The notes below the pieces were generated by a model. That model was not told the origin of the DNA, searched no databases, and worked only from the letters and a program-made list of their open reading frames with translations. Shown piece by piece: positions 25,470 to 34,215 of a DNA stretch of 37,128 nt; position 1 is the stretch's first letter, and each line of letters opens with the position of its first letter. The stretch is taken from positions 1-37,128 of the forward strand of contig CACYHG010000051.1 in the NCBI GenBank assembly GCA_902774175.1, written 5' to 3'. The translations under genes were made by a program, and so were the position numbers. Origin of the DNA: an uncultured Bacteroidota bacterium (GTDB taxonomy: Bacteria > Bacteroidota > Bacteroidia > Bacteroidales > WCHB1-69).

Positions 25470-27065
25470 TTACCGGCTAACAGACAATGGAAAATCGGGA
25501 TAATCGCTCTGCAGCTGCTGGCAGAAGGAGGCGACATCCAGCCCCTTCCGCATTGTCAGGGTCACATCCGTCTGCGAATCCCCGGAGGTCACACAAATGT
25601 CCAGATCAACTTTATGCTCGTCCGAAAACTCTTCGCACAAATGCTCCAATCTTTCTGACAATCCGGCATCTATTCTGGAGACCGGAATCGAAAGCCTGAT
25701 CCGTTTTGCAAATTTCTCCATTACAGACTCCAACGGATGAACCTCCATCACCCGCCATGAGAAACGATCCTGACGGACCTCCCCCTGCATTGCCATCAGC
25801 ACTTGGTAGTCAGGTTGCAGCAGATGCCGGTATTTCAGGAAAACCTCTCCGAAGACAAACAGCGTCATCTCCTCCTCATAATCCCTTATGACCACTTTTG
25901 CATATTCGTTCCCCTTCTGGCTTGTAAGGCAGTCCGCCTGCACGAGCATTCCGGCCAGATAGTGTGTCACCTTGGAGGCCTTCGATTCGGCTGCGATGGC
26001 CTTCAGTTCGGAGACGGTGCTGCATGAGAACATACGGGATTCAAGCCTGTATTTGTCCATCGGATGTCCGGAAACGTAGTAGCCGCAAATCTCCTTCTCA
26101 TGCTGGAGCCGCTGCATTACGCTCCAGGGCTGCACCTCCGGCACCTCCATGCCGCTCTCCTCAACACTGACGGTCTCATCCCCGAAGAGAGAGGTCTGGA
26201 TTGAGGCTTTCCGTTCCTGATACCTTGCTGCAAAACGCATTATACGCTCCAGGAAATCAGAATTTTCGAACAGCTCGCAACGGAGGTCGTCCAACGATTC
26301 GAAGGTGCCGGCCAGTCCTAAGCTTTCAACGCACTTGCGGTTGCATGTGCGCAGGTTAACCCGCTGCAGAAAATCCATAACTGAGGTGTAGTTGCCGTTT
26401 TTCCGTCGTTCGGCTACAACCGATTCGGATGCGGCCTCACCCACGCCTTTCAGTGCTGCAAGTCCGAAGCGGATCTCACCTTTTGAATTGACGGTGAATT
26501 GCAGGTCGGATTCGTTCACATCCGGACCGAGCACAGGGATCTTCATCCGCTTGCATTCAGCCATCAGCACGGTTATCTCCTTAATGTTGTTCTGGTTGCG
26601 GGTAAGGTTGGCAGCCATGAACTCCGCCGGATAGTGCGCCTTAAGGTAGGCTGTCTGGTATGCGATCCAGGAATAGCAGGTCGCATGCGACTTGTTGAAG
26701 GCGTATGAGGCGAACTTTTCCCAGTCTGCCCAGATCTTCTCCAGCACCTTGGGGTCATGCCCGTTCGCCTCACCCTGTCGCATAAACTTGTCCTTCAGTT
26801 CCATCATCTTTGCAATCTGCTTCTTTCCCATCGCCTTCCGCAGCGTGTCGGATTCACCGCGCGTAAAGTCTGCCAAAAGGCGTGAGAGCAGCATCACCTG
26901 TTCCTGATAAACCGTTATGCCATAGGTATCCTTAAGGTATTTTTCCATTTCAGGAATATCGTAGGCAATCTGTTCCCTGCCGTGCTTACGGTTGATGAAC
27001 TGCGGAATGTAGTCCATCGGCCCCGGACGGTAGAGCGCGTTCATTGCAATCAGATCCTCGAACCT
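25470..27065 (-). pseudogene. dnaE: DNA polymerase III alpha subunit, 3' part after the frameshift
   Basis: From 27065 this frame encodes 531 residues that continue DnaE: RFEDLIAMNALYRPGPMDYIPQFINRKHG and YGITVYQEQVMLLSRLLADFTRGESDTLRKAMGKK (finger domain), FNKSHATCYSWIAYQTAYLKAHYPAEF, the helix-hairpin-helix region with RFGLAALKGVGEAA, and a C-terminal OB fold (THYLAGMLVQADCLTSQKGNEYAKVVI) plus tail. It lacks its own credible start. With the 5' part it spans 3697 bases, one more than a multiple of three, against about 1235 codons expected. The residues usually between KYLRE and RFEDL (about four, including a Leu-Lys-Pro) are absent, so bases are missing rather than slipped. Confidence 0.9.
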
Positions 27066-29166
27066 CACGCAGGTATTTCTGCATACCTGGCGATTCAAAC
27101 TGGAACGTGGCGATGGTGTTCCCATCGCAGAAGAGGCGGTATGTGGCCTCGTCATCCATCGGGATGTGGTCTATGTCAACTGTTTCGCCACGAGACTTGC
27201 GCACATTCTCCAATGTGTCCTTTATGATTGAAAGTGTTTTCAGGCCCAGAAAATCCATCTTGATCAGGCCGACATCCTCCACAACGGAGCCTTCGTACTG
27301 CGTCACAAGCACCTCTTCGCCGGAATCCTTGTCCTTGATGGTTGACAACGGGGCGAAATTGGTCAGGTCGTCAGCCCCGATAATCACACCGCAGGCATGC
27401 ACACCGGTCTGGCGTACAGTTCCCTCCAACTGCGAGGCGTAGGTGAGCACCTCCCGGATTTTCGGATCCCTGTCATATGCCGACTTCATCTCCGGCACAG
27501 CCGAAATGCAGTTCTTAATATTGACCTTCATCGGCTTGTGCGTCTTCGGATCCTCCGGAAGGTCGGAAGGAATCATATTGGCAAGGCTGTTTGAAGTGGC
27601 GAGGTCAAGATCCTGCACGCGCGCCACATCCTTGATGCTTGATTTGGCCGCCATTGTCCCGTAGGTGATGATATGCGCAACTCGCTCCTTCCCATATTTT
27701 CCGGTCACCCAGTTCAAGACCTTGTAACGGCCGTCATCGTCAAAATCCACATCGATATCGGGCAGGGAGATGCGGTCAGGATTCAGGAAACGCTCGAACA
27801 GCAGGTCATATTTCAAAGGATCCACATCGGTTATTTTCAGGCAGTAGGCCACAACGGAACCGGCTGCCGAACCACGGCCCGGACCAACGGAGACTCCCAT
27901 GCCGCGTGCGGCGGAAATAAAGTCCTGAACAATCAGGAAATAGCCAGGAAAGCCCATGTTGCGCATAACGCCAAGCTCGAAATCAATCCGTTCCATCACA
28001 TCGTCCGGTACCGGATCCCCGTAACGGATGCGTGCGCCGTCCAAGGTGAGCTTGCGCAGATAGTCGGCCTCAAGCTTGATGCGGTATACCCTGTCAAGTC
28101 CGCCCAATTTGGCTATGCGGCCCACCCCGTCCGCCTCGAACTCCGCCTTAAGATCCTCCTCGGTAAACTTCTCGCGGTAGCCCTCCACCGTGCCGAACGA
28201 TTCCGGAATGTCAAACACCGGCATTATCGGAGCATGTTTCAGAGGGAAAAACTCCACCTTGTCCACAATCTCCTTTGTGTTGGCAAGAGCCTCCGGCACA
28301 TCCGCAAAAAGTGCGGCCATCTCGTCCGGTGTCTTGAGCCACTCCTGCTTGGTATAGTGAAGACGGTCAGTGTCGCTCCACTTCTTGCCTGTACTGAGGC
28401 AGATCAGACGGTCATGAGCCTCGCCATGCTCCTCCTCAACAAAATGGACATCATTTGTACAGATAATCTTTATTCCGGTCTCCGCAGAAAGGCGCAGCAG
28501 CCCTTCGTTCACCGGCTTCTGCTGCTCGAACACCTCCCTGTCGCCGCCCGGCTTGTCGGTCGGATGACGCTGCATCTCAAGATAATAGTCCTCTCCAAAC
28601 AGTTGTTTGTACCATAAAGCCGCAGCTTTTGCCTTTTCGTAATCGCCCGAAGCCAGTGCGCGTGGAACCTCACCCGCCAGACAGGCGGAACATGCAATGA
28701 TCCCTTCATGGTACTCCTCCAGCAGAGAACGGTCGATACGGGGACTGTAATAGTGGCCGTCTATCCAGGCGGCGGAAACCATTTTGCAGAGATTGTGGTA
28801 ACCCTGTTCGTTCTTAGCCAACAATATCAGGTGGTATCCGCTGCGGTTCTCCTTGTGATCCTTAACAAACCTGCTTCCAGAAGGGTTTGTTGTCGTCTGC
28901 CTCGCAACGTACACCTCGCAACCGAAAATAGGCTTGAACGGATTTTCGCCCGATTCCTTTAACTTGCTATTCTTTTTATCCACATAATCAAAGAATTCCT
29001 TAATGCCGTACATGGTGCCGTGGTCAGTGATGGCCAGCGCCTCCATGCCATTGCGGAGACATTTTTCCACCAGATCGGGGATGGAGGACATGCCGTCCAG
29101 TATGGAATAATGCGTGTGCACATGCAGATGTGTGAAATAAGGGGTCGTTTTGAGGTCGTTATCCAT
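26986..29166 (-). pseudogene. dnaE: DNA polymerase III alpha subunit, 5' part before the frameshift
   Basis: This frame gives 726 residues, of which about 701 are DnaE. Order: PHP domain (FTHLHVHTHYSILDG, ITDHGTMYG), the palm with PGRGSAAGSVVAYCL and catalytic aspartates in PDIDVDFDDDGR, and the third aspartate in LIKMDFLGLKTLSI. It runs through FQFESPGMQKYLRE, then shifts into 25 unrelated residues. Alone it lacks the fingers, beta-binding region and OB fold, so it could not replicate the chromosome. DnaE is essential and normally single-copy, so either the sequence is wrong at 27060-27066 or another intact copy exists. The ATG at 29166 follows a -7 box at 29193-29200. Confidence 0.9.
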
Positions 29167-29192
29167 GCTTGCCTATGATTGCGTTCAAATTG

Positions 29193-29200
29193 CAAATATA
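29193..29200 (-). promoter_or_regulatory. Bacteroidota -7 box for dnaE
   Basis: The minus strand reads TATATTTG (TAnnTTTG), about 27 bases before the dnaE ATG. A TTTG on the same strand at 29229-29226 could serve as -33, with wide spacing. Confidence 0.5.
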
Positions 29201-29247
29201 GTCAAAATTGGGATACGAAAACTGTCAAAAGATAACAAAAAAAAAAC

Positions 29248-29255
29248 TACTTTTG
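29248..29255 (+). promoter_or_regulatory. Bacteroidota -7 box for sufC
   Basis: Reads TACTTTTG, 28 bases before the sufC ATG. Together with the dnaE box it makes a compact divergent promoter region of about 115 bases. Confidence 0.55.
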
Positions 29256-29282
29256 CATTTTGCACAAACTGAAGCGAACTGA

Positions 29283-30044
29283 ATGGAAACATTATTGGAA
29301 GTCAGAGACTTGCATGTCTCAATAGAGGGAAAGGAGATACTGAAGGGGGTGGATCTGACCATCCGGAGGGGTGAAAAGCACGCCCTGATGGGCCCTAACG
29401 GGAACGGGAAAAGCACACTTGCCGCAGTCATTGCAGGCAGGGACATCTTTAAGGTGACCCAAGGTGAGATTTTATATAAGGGAAAGAACCTGCTGGCAAT
29501 GCCGGTTGAGGACCGCGCCCGCGAGGGAATATTCCTCGGTTTCCAGTATCCGGTGGAAATCAAGGGGGTAAGCATGAGCAACTTCATGCGCACCGCTCTT
29601 AACGACATCCGCAAATACCGCGGGCTGGAGCCGCTGGGCACGGCTGAGTTCCTTGCCCGCATGGAGGAGAAGAAGAAGGTTGTCGAACTGACGGCCAAGC
29701 TCTCCAACCGCGCCGTGAACGAAGGCTTTTCGGGCGGCGAAAAGAAGAAGAACGAGATTTTCCAGATGGCGATGCTCGAACCGGAGCTTGCCCTGCTGGA
29801 CGAGACCGACTCCGGCCTTGACATCGATGCGCTGCGCATTGTGGCCAACGGGGTCAACCAGCTGCACAACAAGGATAACGCCATGCTGGTGATAACCCAC
29901 TACCAGCGGCTGCTGAACTACATTGTCCCGGATTTCGTCCACATACTCTATGAGGGGAAAATCGTCAAGACCGGCGACAAGTCCTTGGCTCTGAAGCTTG
30001 AGGAGAAGGGTTACGACTGGATAAAATCCGAACTGGAAGCTTAG
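29283..30044 (+). CDS. sufC: Fe-S cluster assembly ATPase SufC
   Basis: A 253-residue ABC-type ATPase of the SUF Fe-S assembly system; it works with SufB and SufD on the scaffold complex in the cytoplasm. Walker A is GPNGNGKST (37-45), the Q-loop region is FQYPVEIKGVSMSNFMR, the signature is FSGGEKKKNEI (149-159), and Walker B is LALLDETDSGLD (169-180), followed by the His of VITHYQR. These motifs separate SufC from importers. sufB, sufD and sufS usually flank it but are absent here. The next gene starts two bases after the stop. Confidence 0.95.
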   Translation: METLLEVRDLHVSIEGKEILKGVDLTIRRGEKHALMGPNGNGKSTLAAVIAGRDIFKVTQGEILYKGKNLLAMPVEDRAREGIFLGFQYPVEIKGVSMSNFMRTALNDIRKYRGLEPLGTAEFLARMEEKKKVVELTAKLSNRAVNEGFSGGEKKKNEIFQMAMLEPELALLDETDSGLDIDALRIVANGVNQLHNKDNAMLVITHYQRLLNYIVPDFVHILYEGKIVKTGDKSLALKLEEKGYDWIKSELEA

Positions 30045-30046
30045 CC

Positions 30047-30769
30047 GTGACCAACACCGCCGCACAGGGGACAATATATCTTATCCCCACCCTTTTGGGC
30101 GGGGATGATGTTGCTCGCTGCATTCCGGCGTACAACATCGGCATCATACGGGGCCTCTCCCATTTTGTTGTGGAGGAGCTGCGCACCGCACGCCGCTTCC
30201 TCAGAAAGATCGACCCCTCCTTCCCCATTGACCAATGCACATTCCACGAACTTAACGAACACACGCAGACCTTGGACAGCAGGCTGCTGCTTGCGCCGGT
30301 CGAGGCCGGGGAATCAATAGGGATAATGTCGGAGGCGGGTCTCCCCTGCATCGCCGATCCGGGCGCGGAGCTTGTAGCCGCCGCCCAGGAGCGGAACATC
30401 AGGGTGGTGCCGCTTATCGGCCCCTCCTCCATCTTCTCCGCGCTGATGGCCTCCGGACTTTGCGGGCAGCGCTTCAGTTTCCATGGCTACCTGCCGAGGG
30501 AGAAGGATGAGCTGCTGCGGAAAATCCGCCAAATGGAGGGCGATTCGGCCCACAACGACTCCGCCCAGATTTTCATGGACACCCCATACAGGAACAACCA
30601 GCTTTGGGAACTGCTGCTACAGAGCTGCCAGGACGATACCCGCCTATGCGTTGCGGCCAACATAACCCTTGAAAACGAATACATTGTAACAAAATCAGTC
30701 CGGAACTGGAAAAAGAGCCCCCGTCCGGACCTGCACAAACAACCGGCCCTTTTCATTTTACAGCGATAA
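30047..30769 (+). CDS. RsmI-related SAM-dependent methyltransferase (tetrapyrrole methylase family)
   Basis: A 240-residue protein of the family that includes RsmI, which 2'-O-methylates C1402 of 16S rRNA. Visible traits are GTIYLIPTLLGG at the start, FVVEELRTARRFLRKI, a GIMSEAGLPCIADPGAELVAAA block (SAM-binding side), VVPLIGPSSIFSALMASGL, and RFSFHGYLPREKDELLRKI. It is the short Bacteroidota form, and its exact target may differ from RsmI. The start is a GTG two bases after the sufC stop, implying co-transcription. Confidence 0.85.
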   Translation: MTNTAAQGTIYLIPTLLGGDDVARCIPAYNIGIIRGLSHFVVEELRTARRFLRKIDPSFPIDQCTFHELNEHTQTLDSRLLLAPVEAGESIGIMSEAGLPCIADPGAELVAAAQERNIRVVPLIGPSSIFSALMASGLCGQRFSFHGYLPREKDELLRKIRQMEGDSAHNDSAQIFMDTPYRNNQLWELLLQSCQDDTRLCVAANITLENEYIVTKSVRNWKKSPRPDLHKQPALFILQR

Positions 30770-30784
30770 TTCAATTAATAAGAT

Positions 30785-31855
30785 ATGGCAACCGAAAACA
30801 ATTCAAAAAAAGGATTCAACATTCTGCTGCAGCTCGCCGGATACTGGAAGCTGCTGCTTATCTTGGCCGTAGTCACAGCCGTCGTCTCCTTCACGCTTTC
30901 GACACCTCGTTTCATCAAGCCAAAGTACAGGTCGTCGGTCATCATGTTCCCCACCTCGTCCAATGCGGTTTCGCAATTGGTGCTGGCTGAAGGGAACTAC
31001 AACGAGTTTCTGGATGTGACCCAGTTCGGAAACGACCAGCATATCGAGCAGATGATCCAGATACTGCAGTCCCGCGACATCAAGGACCACCTGATACAAA
31101 AATATGACCTTATCCGGCATTATGACATCGACACCAATTCAAAGTATTGGGAGACGAAACTGTACAAATATGTGACCGGAAACGTAACCTTTTCGCGCAC
31201 CCACAATCTTGCCGTTCAGATAAATGTGGAGGACATAGACCCGAAACTGGCCGCTGATATGGCCAACGAGGTCGCGGACTACTACGACACGCTCAAACGC
31301 CGGATTGTGCAGCAGCGTTCGCAGGAGGCCTTCCAGATTCTGCAGGATGAGATGAACAAGACCGAAGAGGATATAGCGCTGCTGAACGACTCCCTCTCGC
31401 ACATCATGAGCTACGGCGTGTATGACTATGAGTCGCAGTCCGAACGGCTGACCCAGCAATATGCGGTCGAGGTGGCGAAAGGCAACAACGCCGCCGTGGA
31501 GCGTCTGAAAAAGGAGCTGGAAAAGCTGGAGAAATGGGGGCCGCTCTATGTCTCGGTCCGCGACCGCCTGTACCATCTTAAGGAGGTTCAGGAGATTTAC
31601 CAGCAGAAATACCAGAACAGTCGCGTGGATGCGAGCTACAGCCTGCCGCAGAAATTTGTGGTTGAACGGGCCAAGGTGTCGGACAAGAAATGCTATCCCA
31701 AGAAACTTGTCATCACCATCGTGACCACGTTGTGCGTGCTGCTCTTCGCCTGCTTCCTGATTGTATGCAGGGAGAGTCTGGCATCGTTCGGCAGGGCATT
31801 CAGGGAGAGCGCAAGGCGCAAACGTCCTGAGGAGGAAACGCAACCGCAAGCCTGA
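30785..31855 (+). CDS. Wzz-type polysaccharide chain-length determinant protein
   Basis: A 356-residue inner-membrane protein with the Wzz layout: membrane helix near 20-40, a periplasmic domain beginning RFIKPKYRSSVIMFPTSSNA, a long coiled-coil stretch (about 165-275), and a Pro/Tyr motif (CYPKK) before the second membrane helix (about 308-328), then a short basic tail. Wzz proteins set polymer length in O-antigen or exopolysaccharide export. There is no kinase domain. It is nine bases ahead of an O-antigen ligase/polymerase-family gene, which fits a shared glycan role. Confidence 0.85.
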   Translation: MATENNSKKGFNILLQLAGYWKLLLILAVVTAVVSFTLSTPRFIKPKYRSSVIMFPTSSNAVSQLVLAEGNYNEFLDVTQFGNDQHIEQMIQILQSRDIKDHLIQKYDLIRHYDIDTNSKYWETKLYKYVTGNVTFSRTHNLAVQINVEDIDPKLAADMANEVADYYDTLKRRIVQQRSQEAFQILQDEMNKTEEDIALLNDSLSHIMSYGVYDYESQSERLTQQYAVEVAKGNNAAVERLKKELEKLEKWGPLYVSVRDRLYHLKEVQEIYQQKYQNSRVDASYSLPQKFVVERAKVSDKKCYPKKLVITIVTTLCVLLFACFLIVCRESLASFGRAFRESARRKRPEEETQPQA

Positions 31856-31864
31856 CATTCCATT

Positions 31865-33316
31865 ATGAGGCAGCGTGTCACCATCTGGCTTCGACAGCAC
31901 CGGAGCGGCCTGTTCATCTGCGGACTGACCGGGTTGTTCCTGCTGCTCTGCGCCATAGGTGTGCGGTATGAGATGCCGTGGGTGGCATACAGCGTGCTGG
32001 TGATCATAGCATTCTACCTGCTTGTCATGCACACCGACCGCTCCCTCTATCTGATGGCGCTGCTCACCCCCTTCTCCATCCGCATCAGCGAGAAGATACC
32101 CGACATTGCCACCGACCTCTCCGTTCCGGCCGAGCCGTTCCTGATAATCCTGATGCTGCTTTTTTTGTGGAAAGTTTTGAAAAACAGGGATTATCCCAAG
32201 GAAATCCTGCGGCATCCGATTTCCTGCGTGCTGTACGGCTACCTCGGATGGCTCTTCGTTGCCAGCTGTTTCAGCACCATGCCGCTGGTCTCCTTCAAAT
32301 ACCTGCTGAGCAAAATCTGGTTCCTTGTCCCCTGTTACTTTTATCTGGCCGAACAGATTTACCGTGATGAGCGGAACGCCTTCCGCTTCCTTTTCTGCTA
32401 TGCGATAGGATTGGGCATTGTGGTCTGCATCACAACGGTGAAGCACATCCAATACGGCGCGGTTGAAAAGGTCGCCTACTGGATAATGAGCCCTTACTAC
32501 AACGACCACACCGCATACGGCGCGGTACTGGCCTTTTTCTGCTGCCTGCTGCCCGGCATGGCGGCCGACCGCACGGCGGGGAAAGGCAGGCGCAGGCTTT
32601 CGGTTCTGCTGCTTGTAATCGCATTGGTTGGGCTCTACCTTTCGTTCAGCCGTGCCGCATGGCTGAGCCTTGCCATCGCCATAGGCGTGTTCGTTCTGGC
32701 CTTTTTCCGGATCAGGTTCCGCCTCATCGCCATCGTAACCATCGTGCTGACACTGACAGTTGTCTTTTTTGCCGATGACATCCGCTACCGGCTGAACAAG
32801 AACGACACGGAATCCTCCAAAAACTTGGTGGAGCATCTGCAGTCGATGTCGAACATATCGTCGGACGCATCAAATGTGGAGCGGATCAACCGCTGGACAT
32901 CGGCCATTGAGATGTTCAAAAAGAAACCAATGCTTGGCTGGGGGCCAGGCACATACCAGTTCCAGTACGCCCCGTTCCAGAACCCGCGCTACAAGACCAT
33001 CATCACCACCAACGCCGGTGACGGCGGCAACGCGCACAGCGAATACCTCGGACTGCTCTCCGAGACCGGCATCCCCGGCCCGCTGCTGCTCATCCTGCTG
33101 ATTGCATGCTGCCTTTCAAAGGGTTTGCAGCTGTATCACAGGAAGGAGGCGACACCATACCGGCGCACATGCGCCATTGTATGCACCGTCGCGCTGGTGA
33201 GCTATTTCGCGCACGGATTCTTCAACAATTTCCTTGATACGGACAAGCTTGCGGTTCCAGTCTTCGCCGCCATGGCGATCATCGCCGCGCTGGACACCAC
33301 TCCGGAACGCAGATGA
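31865..33316 (+). CDS. O-antigen ligase/polymerase family membrane protein
   Basis: A 483-residue protein with about ten to twelve membrane helices and a large periplasmic loop (about 290-385). The loop has NVERINRWTSAIEMFKKKPMLGWGPGTYQFQYAPFQNP and NAHSEYLGLLSETGIPGPLL, the Wzy_C/WaaL pattern with the conserved His (HSEYL). These enzymes join or polymerise lipid-linked glycans outside the inner membrane. Ligase and polymerase cannot be told apart from sequence. Downstream of the gene is a 111-base gap that carries the promoter of the next gene. Confidence 0.9.
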   Translation: MRQRVTIWLRQHRSGLFICGLTGLFLLLCAIGVRYEMPWVAYSVLVIIAFYLLVMHTDRSLYLMALLTPFSIRISEKIPDIATDLSVPAEPFLIILMLLFLWKVLKNRDYPKEILRHPISCVLYGYLGWLFVASCFSTMPLVSFKYLLSKIWFLVPCYFYLAEQIYRDERNAFRFLFCYAIGLGIVVCITTVKHIQYGAVEKVAYWIMSPYYNDHTAYGAVLAFFCCLLPGMAADRTAGKGRRRLSVLLLVIALVGLYLSFSRAAWLSLAIAIGVFVLAFFRIRFRLIAIVTIVLTLTVVFFADDIRYRLNKNDTESSKNLVEHLQSMSNISSDASNVERINRWTSAIEMFKKKPMLGWGPGTYQFQYAPFQNPRYKTIITTNAGDGGNAHSEYLGLLSETGIPGPLLLILLIACCLSKGLQLYHRKEATPYRRTCAIVCTVALVSYFAHGFFNNFLDTDKLAVPVFAAMAIIAALDTTPERR

Positions 33317-33389
33317 TTCCGCCGTTCCCCAGCCCGTATGCGGTGACTCTTATTAATCATTTTTTTGCTTTTTCCGGTTTGGTATCTGT

Positions 33390-33405
33390 TATTTTTGTAC
33401 TTTTG
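33390..33405 (+). promoter_or_regulatory. Overlapping -7 boxes for the kinase-like gene
   Basis: TATTTTTG at 33390-33397 and TACTTTTG at 33398-33405 abut. A TTTG at 33378-33381 is 16 bases before the second box, near -33 spacing. The ATG at 33428 is 23 bases downstream. Confidence 0.6.
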
Positions 33406-33427
33406 CAGATTGAAAATAAAAATTAGA

Positions 33428-34066
33428 ATGAATTATGAAATATTTAAATCGGTTCCACAAGGAAGTGACGGAGCGCAAGAAGCGGAAAATCGCCGAATCA
33501 AAGAAATCGCAGATGAGCTCAGCCGACTTTGCGGAATATATGAAACGCAATCTGGCGTTGGCAAAACAAATGTAAATTCATTTGAAACAGAACAACGTAT
33601 TGCAGAGCAAATGGCAAAATCCCAAGGATTTTGGATTCCAATGATGGAAATCTTTAACCTTGGTATTCCAGGACCAAGCGGCCATGAAAACGACACATAT
33701 GTTGCGGACAAAGGGATATACAAGGTTAACAATTTGCTCAATAACGGAAGCATAGTTTCTTTGCTCCAAAAAATTTTGCTACACAATACCATATTCCCTG
33801 ACACGGCATATTCTTTTTACGGTTTTGCCGGTTTTGATGGACGGACTGTCCAACCTGTACTTTTCCAACCAAGAATTGCCAATGCCAAACCTGCTAGTCA
33901 AATAATGATTGACACCTATATGGCGGCTCTCGGTTTTGAAAAAGGGTCAGAAGAAGGACACTTCTTCAATGGGGATTACGAAGCATGGGATCTTCTACCT
34001 CGCAATGTTTTGGTGGATTCCGAAGGGGATATCTTCGTTGTAGATGCCGAAATAAAACAAACCTAA
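33428..34066 (+). CDS. Kinase-like protein of the polyvalent-protein type
   Basis: A 212-residue protein from the ATG at 33428. GPSGHENDTYVADKGIYKVNN (83-102) resembles the glycine loop and ATP-binding lysine (Lys99). The LLQKILLHNTIFPDTAYSFYGF segment and PVLFQPRI are central strands, and YEAWDLLPRNVLVDSEGDIFVVDAEI (184-209) looks like a kinase catalytic loop (Asp188, Asn193) and metal-binding Asp206. This order is what I recall for kinase domains in phage and plasmid polyvalent proteins, but here it is one free-standing domain. The substrate is unknown. The gene is AT-rich (about 38 percent G+C in its core) between G+C-rich neighbours, suggesting acquisition. Residues 1-60 overlap another plausible frame, so the true start could be ATG 33611. 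An upstream ATG at 33365 lies before the promoter. Confidence 0.68.
   Translation: MNYEIFKSVPQGSDGAQEAENRRIKEIADELSRLCGIYETQSGVGKTNVNSFETEQRIAEQMAKSQGFWIPMMEIFNLGIPGPSGHENDTYVADKGIYKVNNLLNNGSIVSLLQKILLHNTIFPDTAYSFYGFAGFDGRTVQPVLFQPRIANAKPASQIMIDTYMAALGFEKGSEEGHFFNGDYEAWDLLPRNVLVDSEGDIFVVDAEIKQT
33435..33575 (+). CDS. Possible 46-residue basic protein overlapping the kinase-like gene
   Basis: An ATG at 33435 opens a 46-codon frame, offset by one base, that ends at 33573-33575. It would encode a Lys/Arg-rich helix-forming peptide (FHKEVTERKKRKIAESKKSQ, then MSSADFAEYMKRNLALAKQM). The composition looks protein-like and it sits right behind the promoter. If it is real, the kinase-like protein would start downstream at 33611. 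I cannot decide between the two frames from this sequence alone. Confidence 0.3.
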   Translation: MKYLNRFHKEVTERKKRKIAESKKSQMSSADFAEYMKRNLALAKQM

Positions 34067-34093
34067 ATTCAAGCTGCGCGGAGAAAAAAAGGA

Positions 34094-34147
34094 CCTCTTA
34101 AACCCCTTAAACCTCTTAAACCCCTTAAACCCTTTAAACCCCTTAAC
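34094..34147. repeat. Six tandem 9-bp units (CCYCTTAAA), G-rich on the minus strand
   Basis: Units begin at 34094, 34103, 34112, 34121, 34130 and 34139. They alternate CCTCTTAAA and CCCCTTAAA, then CCCTTTAAA and CCCCTTAAC. The minus strand is a telomere-like GGGGTTTAA array with at least four runs of three or more G, which could fold as a quadruplex. It lies between the convergent kinase-like and FeoB-associated genes. Confidence 0.85.
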
Positions 34148-34153
34148 AAAGAA

Positions 34154-34176
34154 AAGGCAGCCATTTACGCTGCCTT
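34154..34176 (-). terminator. Probable terminator of the feoB operon
   Basis: An eight-base-pair stem AAGGCAGC/GCTGCCTT with a seven-base loop. On the minus strand it is followed by TTCTTT after the paired TT, a fair U tract. On the plus strand the following bases are C-rich, so it works best leftward. Confidence 0.55.
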
Positions 34177-34215
34177 CTCCAATAACCAAAAAACTACAAA
34201 ACAGGCAAAATCAAC

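Noticed and set aside
27055-27075. Programmed frameshift or intein in dnaE
   Set aside because: Conserved residues are missing at the junction, no slippery site is present, and no intein motifs occur in either part.
31139-32836. A 565-codon open frame on the minus strand
   Set aside because: It is antisense to the Wzz-type and ligase-family genes, both of which have clear family motifs.
34094-34147. CRISPR array
   Set aside because: The units are 9 bases with no spacers and no cas genes are nearby.
33995-34189. A minus-strand frame coding repeated Gly-Phe-Lys
   Set aside because: It is only the translation of the 9-base tandem repeat and overlaps the end of the kinase-like gene and the terminator.
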